This document shows positions 1 through 7,956 of a stretch of DNA of 40,059 bases, piece after piece. The translations under genes and the position numbers were made by a program. How positions within the stretch are numbered: the stretch's first letter is position 1; every line of letters starts with the position of its first letter. Below the pieces are notes generated by a model. The model saw only the letters and a list, made by a program, of their open reading frames with translations, was not told where the DNA came from and made no database searches. Source of the stretch: Acidiferrobacteraceae bacterium (GTDB lineage: Bacteria; Pseudomonadota; Gammaproteobacteria; Acidiferrobacterales; SZUA-150); NCBI GenBank assembly GCA_003228915.1, contig QIGL01000023.1:1-40059 (forward strand), read 5' to 3'.

Positions 1-861
1 ATGAAATTTTCAGCCATGCTGATTTTCATGACCCTCTGGCTGCTTGTGGTTTATGCCCCGATTACCCATTGGGTATGGGGTGACGGTGGCTGGCTTGGCG
101 GTAAGGGTATTCTCGACTTTGCAGGTGGCACCGTGGTGCACATCAATGCCGGTATTGCCGGTCTGGTGGCAGCCCTGGTGCTGGGCAAACGCAGGGGTTA
201 TCCAAAAACCGCTATGCCTCCCCATAACCTGGGCCTGACGATGATTGGTGCGGCCATGTTGTGGGTGGGCTGGTTTGGCTTTAATGCTGGTTCCGAGTTG
301 GCAGCAGACGGGGTTGCCGGAATGGCGATGGCAGTAACGCAAATAGCCGCAGCCACCGCAGCAGCGACCTGGATGTTCAGCGAGTGGATAACTCATGGTA
401 AGCCCAGCGTACTGGGCATTGCATCCGGTGCGGTTGCTGGCCTGGTGGCCATCACCCCGGCTTCCGGTTACGTAGGTCCCATGGGTGCCCTCGCCATTGG
501 TCTGGCCGCAGGTGTGGGTTGTTTTCTTGCTTCCACCAAGATCAAGCGCGCGTTTGGTTATGACGACGCCCTGGACGTTTTTGGTGTCCATGCCGTTGGC
601 GGCATTATCGGCGCCCTGCTCACGGGCGTGTTCGCGGCTACCGCCCTCGGTGGTGCTGGCTTCGGTGGTGAGATCAAGAGTATCGGTGAGCAGGTAGGGG
701 TGCAGTTCTATGGCATCATTGCTACCATCTTTTACACTGGTATTGTTACCCTGATAATACTGAAAGTACTGGATGCCGTTATGGGTCTGCGTGTTAATGA
801 AGATCAGGAAACCGAGGGACTGGATATCGCACTGCACGACGAGCGCGGTTACAACTTGTAG
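1..861 (+). CDS. amtB: Ammonium transporter (Amt family), 3' part
   Basis: Inner-membrane channel that takes up ammonium as ammonia. The two pore histidines are visible at H47 (VVHINAG) and H197 (VFGVHAVGG). They are 150 residues apart, the same spacing as His168 and His318 of E. coli AmtB, so about 120 residues of the mature protein lie upstream of the window. The first methionine here (MKFSA) matches an internal helix of the family and is not the real start. The WFGFNAGS motif and the C-terminal tail EGLDIALHDERGY, which in this family contacts the PII protein GlnK, are present. The gene is intact to its stop and is followed by a strong terminator. A glnK gene often precedes amtB, but that region is outside the window. 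Confidence 0.93.
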   Translation: MKFSAMLIFMTLWLLVVYAPITHWVWGDGGWLGGKGILDFAGGTVVHINAGIAGLVAALVLGKRRGYPKTAMPPHNLGLTMIGAAMLWVGWFGFNAGSELAADGVAGMAMAVTQIAAATAAATWMFSEWITHGKPSVLGIASGAVAGLVAITPASGYVGPMGALAIGLAAGVGCFLASTKIKRAFGYDDALDVFGVHAVGGIIGALLTGVFAATALGGAGFGGEIKSIGEQVGVQFYGIIATIFYTGIVTLIILKVLDAVMGLRVNEDQETEGLDIALHDERGYNL

Positions 862-903
862 TATTTGGTTCTGTAAGTTTCGGTTTTTATTTTTAGCAAC
901 ATG

Positions 904-932
904 AAAAGACGGGCGCAAGCCCGTCTTTTTTT
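904..932 (+). terminator. Rho-independent terminator after amt
   Basis: Perfect 11-bp stem (left arm 904-914, right arm 919-929) with a GCAA tetraloop and a run of seven T from 926 to 932. The left arm begins with four A, so on the other strand the same hairpin can also stop transcription of the convergent speE gene, which ends at 951. Confidence 0.93.
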
Positions 933-950
933 ATCGTAAGATTATTTATT

Positions 951-1793
951 TTAGATTTTTTGTTCGAGTTTTCGTTTCAGGAAGGGCGGTAAAACCTGCG
1001 CGCTTTCGTGGATGCCACTGGAATAATAAAGCGTATCAACGTCACATGTCCTTGGTTGGTTGAGACTGCCCTTGCTTGCCAGTGTGGCGCTCCACCAGCC
1101 TGAGGGATAGGTGCATTGGGGGAATAAGAGTGTCGATAGTGTTTCAAATCCGGATTTGTTCATGTCCTGGCGCATCGAATTAATAAGCGCATCATGGAAC
1201 AGGGGCGACTCGCTCTGGGCAATAAGCAGCCCCTCATCTGTTAATGCCGCAAAACAGGCACGGTAAAACCCATGTTCAAACAGTCCTGCTGCCGGACCCA
1301 CGGGGTCGGTTGAGTCAATAATGATCAGGTCGTAGCTTGCAGCCGCGGATTTCTGAATCCATTTAATGCCATCGTCGAATACCAGGTTGGCCCGGGTATC
1401 GTTATTTGATGTACACAGGGCTGGAAAGAATTTTTCCGCCGCCCGGGTGACGCCCGCATCCAGCTCTACCTGGTCCACCCGGACGATATTTTTATGTTTC
1501 AGGACTTCCTTGAGGGCGCCACAGTCACCCCCGCCGATGATTAATACTTTTTTGGGATTCGGGTGCGTGAGTATGGCGGGATGAGTCATCATTTCGTGGT
1601 AAATAAAATTGTCGCGATCAGTCACCATGACCAGGCCATCGAGGGTCATCAAACGACCAAATGATTCGGTCTCATAGATTTCAATTCGCTGGTAATCAGT
1701 TTGTTCGTCGTGAATTTTATCGGTTACGCGCAGTGAAATGGCCGCGCCCTGCCCTTGCCATTTTTCTGTGTACCAGGTTTTATCAAGTGTCAT
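951..1793 (-). CDS. speE: Spermidine synthase (polyamine aminopropyltransferase)
   Basis: Transfers an aminopropyl group from decarboxylated S-adenosylmethionine to putrescine, giving spermidine in the cytosol. The protein has 280 residues. It shows the nucleotide-binding GGGDCG (87-92) with the acidic VELDAG that follows, and the catalytic DSTDPVGP loop (160-167). The AQSESP segment resembles enzymes of the Thermotoga type. Family members usually have GGGDGG or GGGDGA, so Cys91 is a mild variation. The gene is divergent from speA, with 139 bases between them. A TATACT element on the minus strand (1811-1816) could be its -10 box, but no convincing -35 is seen. No speD or agmatinase gene lies in this window. 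Confidence 0.95.
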   Translation of the reverse strand: MTLDKTWYTEKWQGQGAAISLRVTDKIHDEQTDYQRIEIYETESFGRLMTLDGLVMVTDRDNFIYHEMMTHPAILTHPNPKKVLIIGGGDCGALKEVLKHKNIVRVDQVELDAGVTRAAEKFFPALCTSNNDTRANLVFDDGIKWIQKSAAASYDLIIIDSTDPVGPAAGLFEHGFYRACFAALTDEGLLIAQSESPLFHDALINSMRQDMNKSGFETLSTLLFPQCTYPSGWWSATLASKGSLNQPRTCDVDTLYYSSGIHESAQVLPPFLKRKLEQKI

Positions 1794-1932
1794 AATGTCG
1801 TTCCGTATTCAGTATACTCAGTTTTTTTGGCAACGCCTTCTAGCCAGCACCAGGGACTTTGCCTCATAATCGCGATGCAAAACAAGGTGTGAGCCCCAAT
1901 TAATTAGTTATTTTAGTTTTTGAGAAACGTTT

Positions 1933-3903
1933 ATGAGCAAATGGTCAATCGACAAGGCGCGTGCGGTCTACAATATTGCTAGCTGGAGCGATGGTTTTTT
2001 CGACATCAACGAGTCTGGCCAGCTGGAGTATTGTGACCAGGGCCAGCAACAGTCCCGGAAACAGACTGAAAAGACCAGCAAGCTGTCCTTCCCGGAACTG
2101 GTACAAGCAATCAGGGATGAAGGTTTACAGCTTCCCGTACTGGCCCGTTTTTCAGGTATTTTACGGGAGCGTCTGCAACACTTGATCACCGCCTTTGATC
2201 AGGCCCGGGATAGTCTCGACTATACAGGTAAGTACACAGCGATTTACCCGATCAAGGTTAACCAGCAACGCAGTGTGGTTGAAACTTTGCTCAAGGCTGG
2301 CGGTGACCGACTGGGTCTTGAGGCTGGCAGTAAACCTGAGTTGTTGGCGATGTTGTCAACTATGGCACCTGGCGGCGTCATTGTTTGCAACGGCTATAAA
2401 GACCGGGAATTTATTGAGCTTGCCATGGCCGGGATTGCCATTGGTTTTCGGGTGTTTGTCGTCATTGAAAAACTGAGCGAGCTGGATTTGTTAATCGAAG
2501 TGGCCCGGGAAGTCGGCCTCAAGCCGAACATCGGGTTACGTGTTCGCCTGGCAACAGTTGGCAGCGGTAATTGGCAAAATAGTGGTGGAGATAAATCCAA
2601 ATTTGGCCTGGCCGCCAGCGAGATCCTGCAGGCAATTACAAAAATAAAATCGGCCCGGTTGGAAGACTGTTTCAACATGATTCATTTTCACATGGGCTCG
2701 CAAATTGCCAATCTCGATGATATCAGCAAAGGCTTACAAGAGGCCGTCCAGTATTACGTTCAGTGTTGCACCTTAACCCGGCCGGTGAACGTGATTAATG
2801 TGGGCGGCGGCCTCGGTGTGGATTACGAAGGTACCCAGTCGCACAGTTACTTTTCAAAAAATTATAGCTCAGAAGACTATGCCCGCACTATCACAACGGC
2901 CATTAAGGAGGCCTGTACCCGACATCATTTGCCGGAGCCTGAGATATATAGTGAATCAGGCCGGTCACTGACGGCCCACCATGCGGTGTTGATTACCAAC
3001 GTCCTTGAGGTGGAGCAGCCACCTCGATTCCAGCCCGGGAATTTGACTGATATAAAAAAATCCCAACTGCCTGTGGCTCTGGGAAAATTACTGGATTTAT
3101 ATCAATCACTGCCAAAGATCATGCAAGAGACCCTACCAGAGAGCTTGTCTGGCGAAGTTGTAGCGAAAACTTACCACCAGGCAGGCCAGTATTTATCAGA
3201 ATTACAGGGGGATTTTTCACGGGCACAATGTTCTTTGGAGTATCGCGCTGCCGGAGAAAGCATTTATGTGTCTATTTGTGTTGCCATAAGAGAAATACTG
3301 GACCTGGCCAATCATGGGCAACCTGAAAAAATTAAAGGCGAGATCCTGGATCTATTAAATGAAAAACTGGTAGATAAATATTTTTGTAATTTTTCTGTAT
3401 TCCAGTCGGCACCTGATATTTGGGCCATGCAGCAAATTTTTCCGATCATGCCTGTGCAGGGTTTAAAAGATGAGCCCACCAGGCGCGGCGTGATTGTTGA
3501 TATTACCTGTGACTCCGACGGCCGTATTGATCATTATGTGGATAACAAAGGCATTGAGGCCAGTCTGCCGCTACATGAAGTGGACAATGACCAGGACTAT
3601 TTAATTGCAATATTTTTGGTGGGTGCTTACCAGGAAATTCTTGGTGATATGCATAATTTATTTGGCGATACCAATTCTGTAAATGTTAGCATCACGGGGG
3701 AAAACAGCATTAAACTATCCGAAATTGATCGTGGTGACACGGTCTCATCTGTTCTGGAATACGTGCACTACGACCAGACCGTCCTGGCCGTGGCATTGGA
3801 ACAAAAAGTAAAGGCAGCATCGCATTTACAGGATTCAACCAGAGAGTCTTTGTTGACGACAATCAGGCGCGGGTTAGCGTCTTACACTTATCTGAAAAAT
3901 TAA
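1933..3903 (+). CDS. speA: Biosynthetic arginine decarboxylase
   Basis: PLP-dependent enzyme that converts arginine to agmatine, the first step of the agmatine route to putrescine. Its 656 residues are close to the 658 of E. coli SpeA. The fold-III decarboxylase motifs are present: the PLP lysine in YPIKVNQQ (K108), GLEAGSKPEL (128-137), HFHMGSQI (251-258) and GGGLGVDYEG (291-300). The catalytic cysteine lies in DITCDSDG near residue 526. The start MSKWSIDKARAVYNI is typical of the family. Divergent from speE, it forms a polyamine pair, although the steps from agmatine to putrescine are not encoded nearby. Confidence 0.96.
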   Translation: MSKWSIDKARAVYNIASWSDGFFDINESGQLEYCDQGQQQSRKQTEKTSKLSFPELVQAIRDEGLQLPVLARFSGILRERLQHLITAFDQARDSLDYTGKYTAIYPIKVNQQRSVVETLLKAGGDRLGLEAGSKPELLAMLSTMAPGGVIVCNGYKDREFIELAMAGIAIGFRVFVVIEKLSELDLLIEVAREVGLKPNIGLRVRLATVGSGNWQNSGGDKSKFGLAASEILQAITKIKSARLEDCFNMIHFHMGSQIANLDDISKGLQEAVQYYVQCCTLTRPVNVINVGGGLGVDYEGTQSHSYFSKNYSSEDYARTITTAIKEACTRHHLPEPEIYSESGRSLTAHHAVLITNVLEVEQPPRFQPGNLTDIKKSQLPVALGKLLDLYQSLPKIMQETLPESLSGEVVAKTYHQAGQYLSELQGDFSRAQCSLEYRAAGESIYVSICVAIREILDLANHGQPEKIKGEILDLLNEKLVDKYFCNFSVFQSAPDIWAMQQIFPIMPVQGLKDEPTRRGVIVDITCDSDGRIDHYVDNKGIEASLPLHEVDNDQDYLIAIFLVGAYQEILGDMHNLFGDTNSVNVSITGENSIKLSEIDRGDTVSSVLEYVHYDQTVLAVALEQKVKAASHLQDSTRESLLTTIRRGLASYTYLKN

Positions 3904-3967
3904 TTTTCGTGAATGAAATAATACTACCAACATGTCTTTGGTTTATTTTTTTTAAATTATTTAAATT

Positions 3968-4573
3968 TTAATGATCGCCGGATTTTACTTTCAATAAATA
4001 AGCCCGTATGCCCATTTGTTTGAGTTTCTGGTTAGTTGATTCCAGGCTGCTGAGGCTGGTAAATGGCCCGAGCCTGACCCTGTGAAACTGGCCCCTGCCC
4101 TCAATGGTGACTTTTTGAATCCTGGCGTTTAAACCATTGAGCACGAGACTGGCCTTGAGTCGGTCGGCATCCTGGAAGCGTGTAAATGAGCCGGCCTGTA
4201 AAATGTAACGTACGTTTTTTGCAGTTTTTTCTGGCGGCAGTTTTTTAACATCTGATTCAGATACGACCGTCTCGATTTCTGGCAGGATAGTATAAAAATT
4301 AAAATGGGGTTTTGCTGTTTTTTTAATTTCTTTTTTAACCCTGTCTTGCTGGTCATGTTTATTTTGTGATTGTTTGGCAGCGTTTAGCAGGTTATGAAAA
4401 CCACTGCCTGGCTGACCGGTTCTGCTGATAACAAGCTGGATCAAGAGCACAAATATTACGCCAGTAACCAGGCCAATCCCCAGCATTACCCATGTCGGTA
4501 ATGGTTTGGGTTTGCCACGACGGGTTGCCGAGCGTCGCTTGGTATTTTTTTTAGCCCTTTTTTTAATTTGCAT
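3968..4573 (-). CDS. SPOR-domain membrane protein, FtsN-like
   Basis: Bitopic inner-membrane protein of 201 residues. A basic cytoplasmic tail (residues 1-27) is followed by one membrane helix (about 28-50), a variable periplasmic linker, and a C-terminal SPOR domain (about 121-198, with VRYILQAGSF and FHRVRLGPF). SPOR domains bind denuded glycan strands at division septa, and this layout matches FtsN, the division activator. I place the start at the ATG of MQIKKRAKK. The longer frame from 4624 would overlap argS and adds a cysteine-bearing stretch unlike the family. The position directly downstream of argS on the same strand is common in Gammaproteobacteria. Function as the true FtsN is likely but not proven by sequence. 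Confidence 0.82.
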   Translation of the reverse strand: MQIKKRAKKNTKRRSATRRGKPKPLPTWVMLGIGLVTGVIFVLLIQLVISRTGQPGSGFHNLLNAAKQSQNKHDQQDRVKKEIKKTAKPHFNFYTILPEIETVVSESDVKKLPPEKTAKNVRYILQAGSFTRFQDADRLKASLVLNGLNARIQKVTIEGRGQFHRVRLGPFTSLSSLESTNQKLKQMGIRAYLLKVKSGDH

Positions 4574-4598
4574 AGTTCGGCATACCTTACCTTGTTTG

Positions 4599-6356
4599 CT
4601 ACATACTCTCCGGGACTGATACACCCAGTATCGTTAATCCATTTTTAATTACCTGGCGAACGGTAGAGATCAGGGCTAGTCGCGCATCCCTGATTTTTGC
4701 ATCATCAGTGATAAAGGTATGAGCGTTGTAGTAGGTATGGAAATCATTGGCCAGGTCTCTCAGGTAATGACCGACATGGTGCGGATCATGACTCAGTGCT
4801 GCGTTTTCTATCAACTCGGGATATTTTGATAACGTAACCATTAAATCACGCTCGTGGCCTTCATTTAAAAAATTAAAATCCAGGTCGTTTTGCTTAATGT
4901 CAAAACTTAACCGTTTTTCCTTTAATTGCCGAAAAACACTGCATATTCTGGCATGAGCATACTGGATATAATACACCGGGTTGTCATTGCTTTGGGACTT
5001 GGCGAGATCCAGGTCAAAATCCATGTGCTGCTCGCTTTTACGCATGACATAAAAAAAGCGGGCGGCATCGTTGCCTACTTCCTGGCGCAACTCCCTTAAG
5101 GTTACAAACTCACCACTGCGGGTTGACATTTGCATTTTTTTGCCATTTTGATAAAGCACGGCAAACTGCACCAGGGCCACATCCAGTTTTTCTGCCGCCT
5201 CACCCAGGGCTGCCAGTACCGCCTTTACCCGGGGCACATAACCATGGTGATCGGCGCCCCAGATATCGATTAACTGGTCATAGCCCCGTTCCAGTTTATT
5301 AACGTGGTAGGCGATATCAGAGGCAAAATAAGTGGGTGCACCATTTTCACGAATCAGCACGCGATCTTTTTCATCACCGAAATCCGTGGAACGAAACCAC
5401 AGGGCCCCGGCTTTCTCGAAGGTATGGCCGGTATTTTTCAAGCGTTCGATGCCGTGCTTTAAGGCGCCGCTATCAACCAGTGTCCGTTCCCGAAACCACT
5501 CGTCATAAACGACACCAAATTCCTGCAAGTCCTTGCGGATATCACCCAGGATCGCATCGAGTCCGGTGTCCAGCACCTGGCGGTAAATGTTTTCGCCCAG
5601 CAATTTTTTGGCATTGGCGATTAAGCCGTCGATATGTTTTTCCTTGTCGCCGCCGGCTGGTTCGTCTGCGGGCACGTTTTGAAAAACAGCGGTTACGCCG
5701 TGTTGATAGGCGTCGTTATTCTCTCGGTGTAAGGTGGCGGCTACGTCCCAGATATAATCGCCCTGGTAACCATTGGCCGGGAAGGCGAACTTCTCACCAC
5801 ACAAATCCAGGTAACGTAACCAGATACTGGTGGCCAGGATATCCATTTGCCGGCCGGCATCATTGACATAATATTCCCGGGACACCTGGTAACCCACCGT
5901 CTCAAGCAAGGTCGCCAGGGTGGCGCCATAGGCGGCGCCACGGCCATGGCCCACATGTAAGGGCCCAGTTGGGTTGGCCGAGACATACTCCAGCAGGATT
6001 TTTTTGCCTTTGCCGATTTTACTAAAACCGTAGTTATCGCCCTGTTCGATAATGTTTTGAACAACCTGGTGATATGCCGCCGGGGCCAGGAAAAAATTGA
6101 TAAAGCCGGGACCAGCCAGCTCGATTTTTTCAACCAGGTCTGACTTGGGAATGACTGCAATTATTTTTTCGGCCAGTTGGCGCGGGTTGGTGCCTAGTTG
6201 TTTGGCCAGTACCATGGCGATATTGCAGGAGAAGTCGCCATGAGATTGTTGGCGCGTGCGTTCTATAACAATTGATTCTAGGTCAAAAGGATGAGCACGA
6301 AGTTCAGTAATACTGGTAAATGTTTTTTCCAGTAAATTCTTTAGAAAAATTTTCAA
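4599..6356 (-). CDS. argS: Arginyl-tRNA synthetase
   Basis: Class I aminoacyl-tRNA synthetase that charges tRNA-Arg in the cytosol. The 585 residues cover an N-terminal tRNA-recognition domain (about 1-90), the Rossmann core with the HIGH box as HVGHGRG (134-140), the KMSKS-like loop as KMQMSTRSG, and the DALR anticodon-binding domain at the C terminus (YNAHTF region). No ATG or GTG lies in frame near the 5' end. The only start that keeps the N-terminal domain (MKIFLKNLLEK) is TTG at 6356, with a weak Shine-Dalgarno sequence. The SPOR gene follows with a 25-base gap, suggesting co-transcription. Confidence 0.95.
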   Translation of the reverse strand: MKIFLKNLLEKTFTSITELRAHPFDLESIVIERTRQQSHGDFSCNIAMVLAKQLGTNPRQLAEKIIAVIPKSDLVEKIELAGPGFINFFLAPAAYHQVVQNIIEQGDNYGFSKIGKGKKILLEYVSANPTGPLHVGHGRGAAYGATLATLLETVGYQVSREYYVNDAGRQMDILATSIWLRYLDLCGEKFAFPANGYQGDYIWDVAATLHRENNDAYQHGVTAVFQNVPADEPAGGDKEKHIDGLIANAKKLLGENIYRQVLDTGLDAILGDIRKDLQEFGVVYDEWFRERTLVDSGALKHGIERLKNTGHTFEKAGALWFRSTDFGDEKDRVLIRENGAPTYFASDIAYHVNKLERGYDQLIDIWGADHHGYVPRVKAVLAALGEAAEKLDVALVQFAVLYQNGKKMQMSTRSGEFVTLRELRQEVGNDAARFFYVMRKSEQHMDFDLDLAKSQSNDNPVYYIQYAHARICSVFRQLKEKRLSFDIKQNDLDFNFLNEGHERDLMVTLSKYPELIENAALSHDPHHVGHYLRDLANDFHTYYNAHTFITDDAKIRDARLALISTVRQVIKNGLTILGVSVPESM

Positions 6357-6434
6357 GGCTAGCGTCCGAGCCGTGTCAAAGAGGTCAGAGTCTACAGGGT
6401 ATTCCAGATACGAGAGAAGTAATAAAGCTTTAGT

Positions 6435-6443
6435 ATTCTACCA
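6435..6443 (-). promoter_or_regulatory. Extended -10 promoter candidate for argS
   Basis: Read on the minus strand this is TGGTAGAAT: an extended -10 (TGn) with TAGAAT, one mismatch from TATAAT. It is preceded by an A-tract and has no good -35 box, which fits an extended -10 promoter. It lies about 80 bases upstream of the argS TTG start. Assigned from motif only. Confidence 0.4.
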
Positions 6444-6516
6444 GTTTTTTTTGATATGTTGTATTCGGTAAATTTTTCGCTTCACACACCCTGTTTCATT
6501 TGAGAATCCCGATATA

Positions 6517-7068
6517 TTACGACGCCGTATAAGCTATATCAAACGAATTTGATAACACACCGCTTGAAACAGTTATTTGGCCAGTGAAGCCGCAGCTTCC
6601 GTCGGCATGTACGGCGATGTAAATTTTCTTAGTGCCAGCTGAGTTTGTTTTTGTCCTATATGTGGTCGGATTGCCTATTCCGCTAACGAGTTCGGCATCA
6701 TCCAGTAAAGTGCCGGTCGGATCTCTAATATCACCATCATTATTTCCTGCTTCATCATCAAACAACCAAAGACGGCGATAAAAATTGCTACTGTTTGAGG
6801 AAAAAGATGCATTAATCTCAATATCAACGTTTCCGAGTGGATTCCCATTTCTATCAACAACGGAAATAGTAAAATCACTGGTAATAAAAGATGCGGGGGG
6901 GTAAACATCAGGACACGCCGCGATGGCAGCAGTTGTGAGCGTGTAATCAGTGGGCGCAAGGTTAATCGAACCATCTGATGGCGCGGTACTATCGTTGCCA
7001 CAGCTTGTTAACAATAGAAGCGGTATTAACCCGGCAATTGTGATTTGAATGATTTTTTTAATTATCAT
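6517..7068 (-). CDS. Hypothetical lipoprotein with Ig-like fold
   Basis: I do not recognise this family. The 183-residue product starts at the ATG at 7068, with AGGA about eight bases upstream, rather than at 7092. It has a lipoprotein signal: two lysines, a hydrophobic stretch and the lipobox LTSC with Cys23. Residue Gly24 after the cysteine suggests sorting to the outer membrane. The mature part contains a segment (DFTISVVDRNGNPLGNVDIEI, split over two strands) typical of bacterial Ig-like beta sandwiches, where substituted variable regions and a polymorphic loop with NNDGDIRD follow. The gene stands alone, with about 160 bases to argS and about 250 bases upstream free of genes. Confidence 0.7.
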   Translation of the reverse strand: MIIKKIIQITIAGLIPLLLLTSCGNDSTAPSDGSINLAPTDYTLTTAAIAACPDVYPPASFITSDFTISVVDRNGNPLGNVDIEINASFSSNSSNFYRRLWLFDDEAGNNDGDIRDPTGTLLDDAELVSGIGNPTTYRTKTNSAGTKKIYIAVHADGSCGFTGQITVSSGVLSNSFDIAYTAS

Positions 7069-7314
7069 CTCTTGATCCTGTTTTGTAAGCAATCATCTAT
7101 AGATTCCCATATTGATTGGAGCAAAAAAGCCGAAGCTCGTTGCAGTACGTCTTAAAGATTAGACGACATTCAGCTTAGATGCAAATATTCATGTATCAGT
7201 TCAGAGAACTCCATTAACATACTGTTATTATTGAAGATTTATAAACTTTTACAGGACGGTGTCAAACGCCGACTATTTTCAACACCAGAATTTTCTCAGA
7301 ATTGCACGTTTTAA

Positions 7315-7932
7315 TTATAGTATATTTTTCATGGAAATTAAGCTGCATCGTTCCGCCGGTTTGCCGGTGATGGGGTCAATCGGTATTTTGCGCCTTTCAT
7401 TTTCACTAAAAACATAGAGGCTTATGGGCGTGTCACCCATTAAAAAATTGTAAGCAGGTTTATTTTCAGTTTTGGTCGCTGTGTATCGAATAACCTGTTC
7501 AGTGAGCTGGTAGGGGATATTTTTCTCCATCAAGGCGGTGGCAACATATTCCGGCGTGGGGGCAAATAGGTGAATTTGTAAACGGCTGCTTTTGGTTATG
7601 ATTCCGTCAACTATAGAGCCTACTGCCAGGGGTTGGAAATCTTCCAGCATATCCATGATTTCCTGGGCTAATTTCCTGGATTGTGTCTGGCGTCTGGCCA
7701 GCCCGTTTTTATCAAACAATTCCATATAATCAGCAAGATATTTATGGATTTCGCTATTTTTTGGCAAGCTCGTTTTGGCCGGTAAATGTAGTCGCTGGAT
7801 TGCTCGTTGCTTGGCGAGTAAATAGTCGTTGATGCCTTCTTCCGCCAGTATTTTAGCTGCCAGCCTGGATATTTCCTGGGTAGTCGCTAGCTGGTTTGAA
7901 TGGCCGCGATTTCGTTCGCGGTGTCGTTTCAT
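7315..7932 (-). CDS. Conserved hypothetical, possible degenerate nucleotidyltransferase
   Basis: A soluble 205-residue protein with no signal peptide or membrane segment. The N-terminal half (about 15-100) is helical and basic. Residues 105-123 read GSIVDGIITKSSRLQIHLF, which has the spacing of the nucleotidyltransferase pattern GSxxxGxxxxxSDxDLxL, but the two catalytic aspartates are replaced. If the fold is right the protein is probably inactive as a transferase. The ATG at 7932 is chosen; a GTG two codons earlier is also possible. It lies 24 bases downstream of mrcA on the same strand and may be co-transcribed, hinting at a role near cell-wall synthesis. Function unknown. Confidence 0.75.
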   Translation of the reverse strand: MKRHRERNRGHSNQLATTQEISRLAAKILAEEGINDYLLAKQRAIQRLHLPAKTSLPKNSEIHKYLADYMELFDKNGLARRQTQSRKLAQEIMDMLEDFQPLAVGSIVDGIITKSSRLQIHLFAPTPEYVATALMEKNIPYQLTEQVIRYTATKTENKPAYNFLMGDTPISLYVFSENERRKIPIDPITGKPAERCSLISMKNIL

Positions 7933-7956
7933 GGGCACGAAATTTATTTTGACAGG

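Noticed and set aside
10-918. Long minus-strand open frame opposite the ammonium transporter
   Set aside because: It is the antisense shadow of a well-supported Amt coding sequence; the translation has no recognisable domain and is low in hydrophobic order.
5336-5866. 176-codon plus-strand frame opposite argS
   Set aside because: Arg- and Pro-rich translation typical of an antisense shadow; argS is complete on the other strand.
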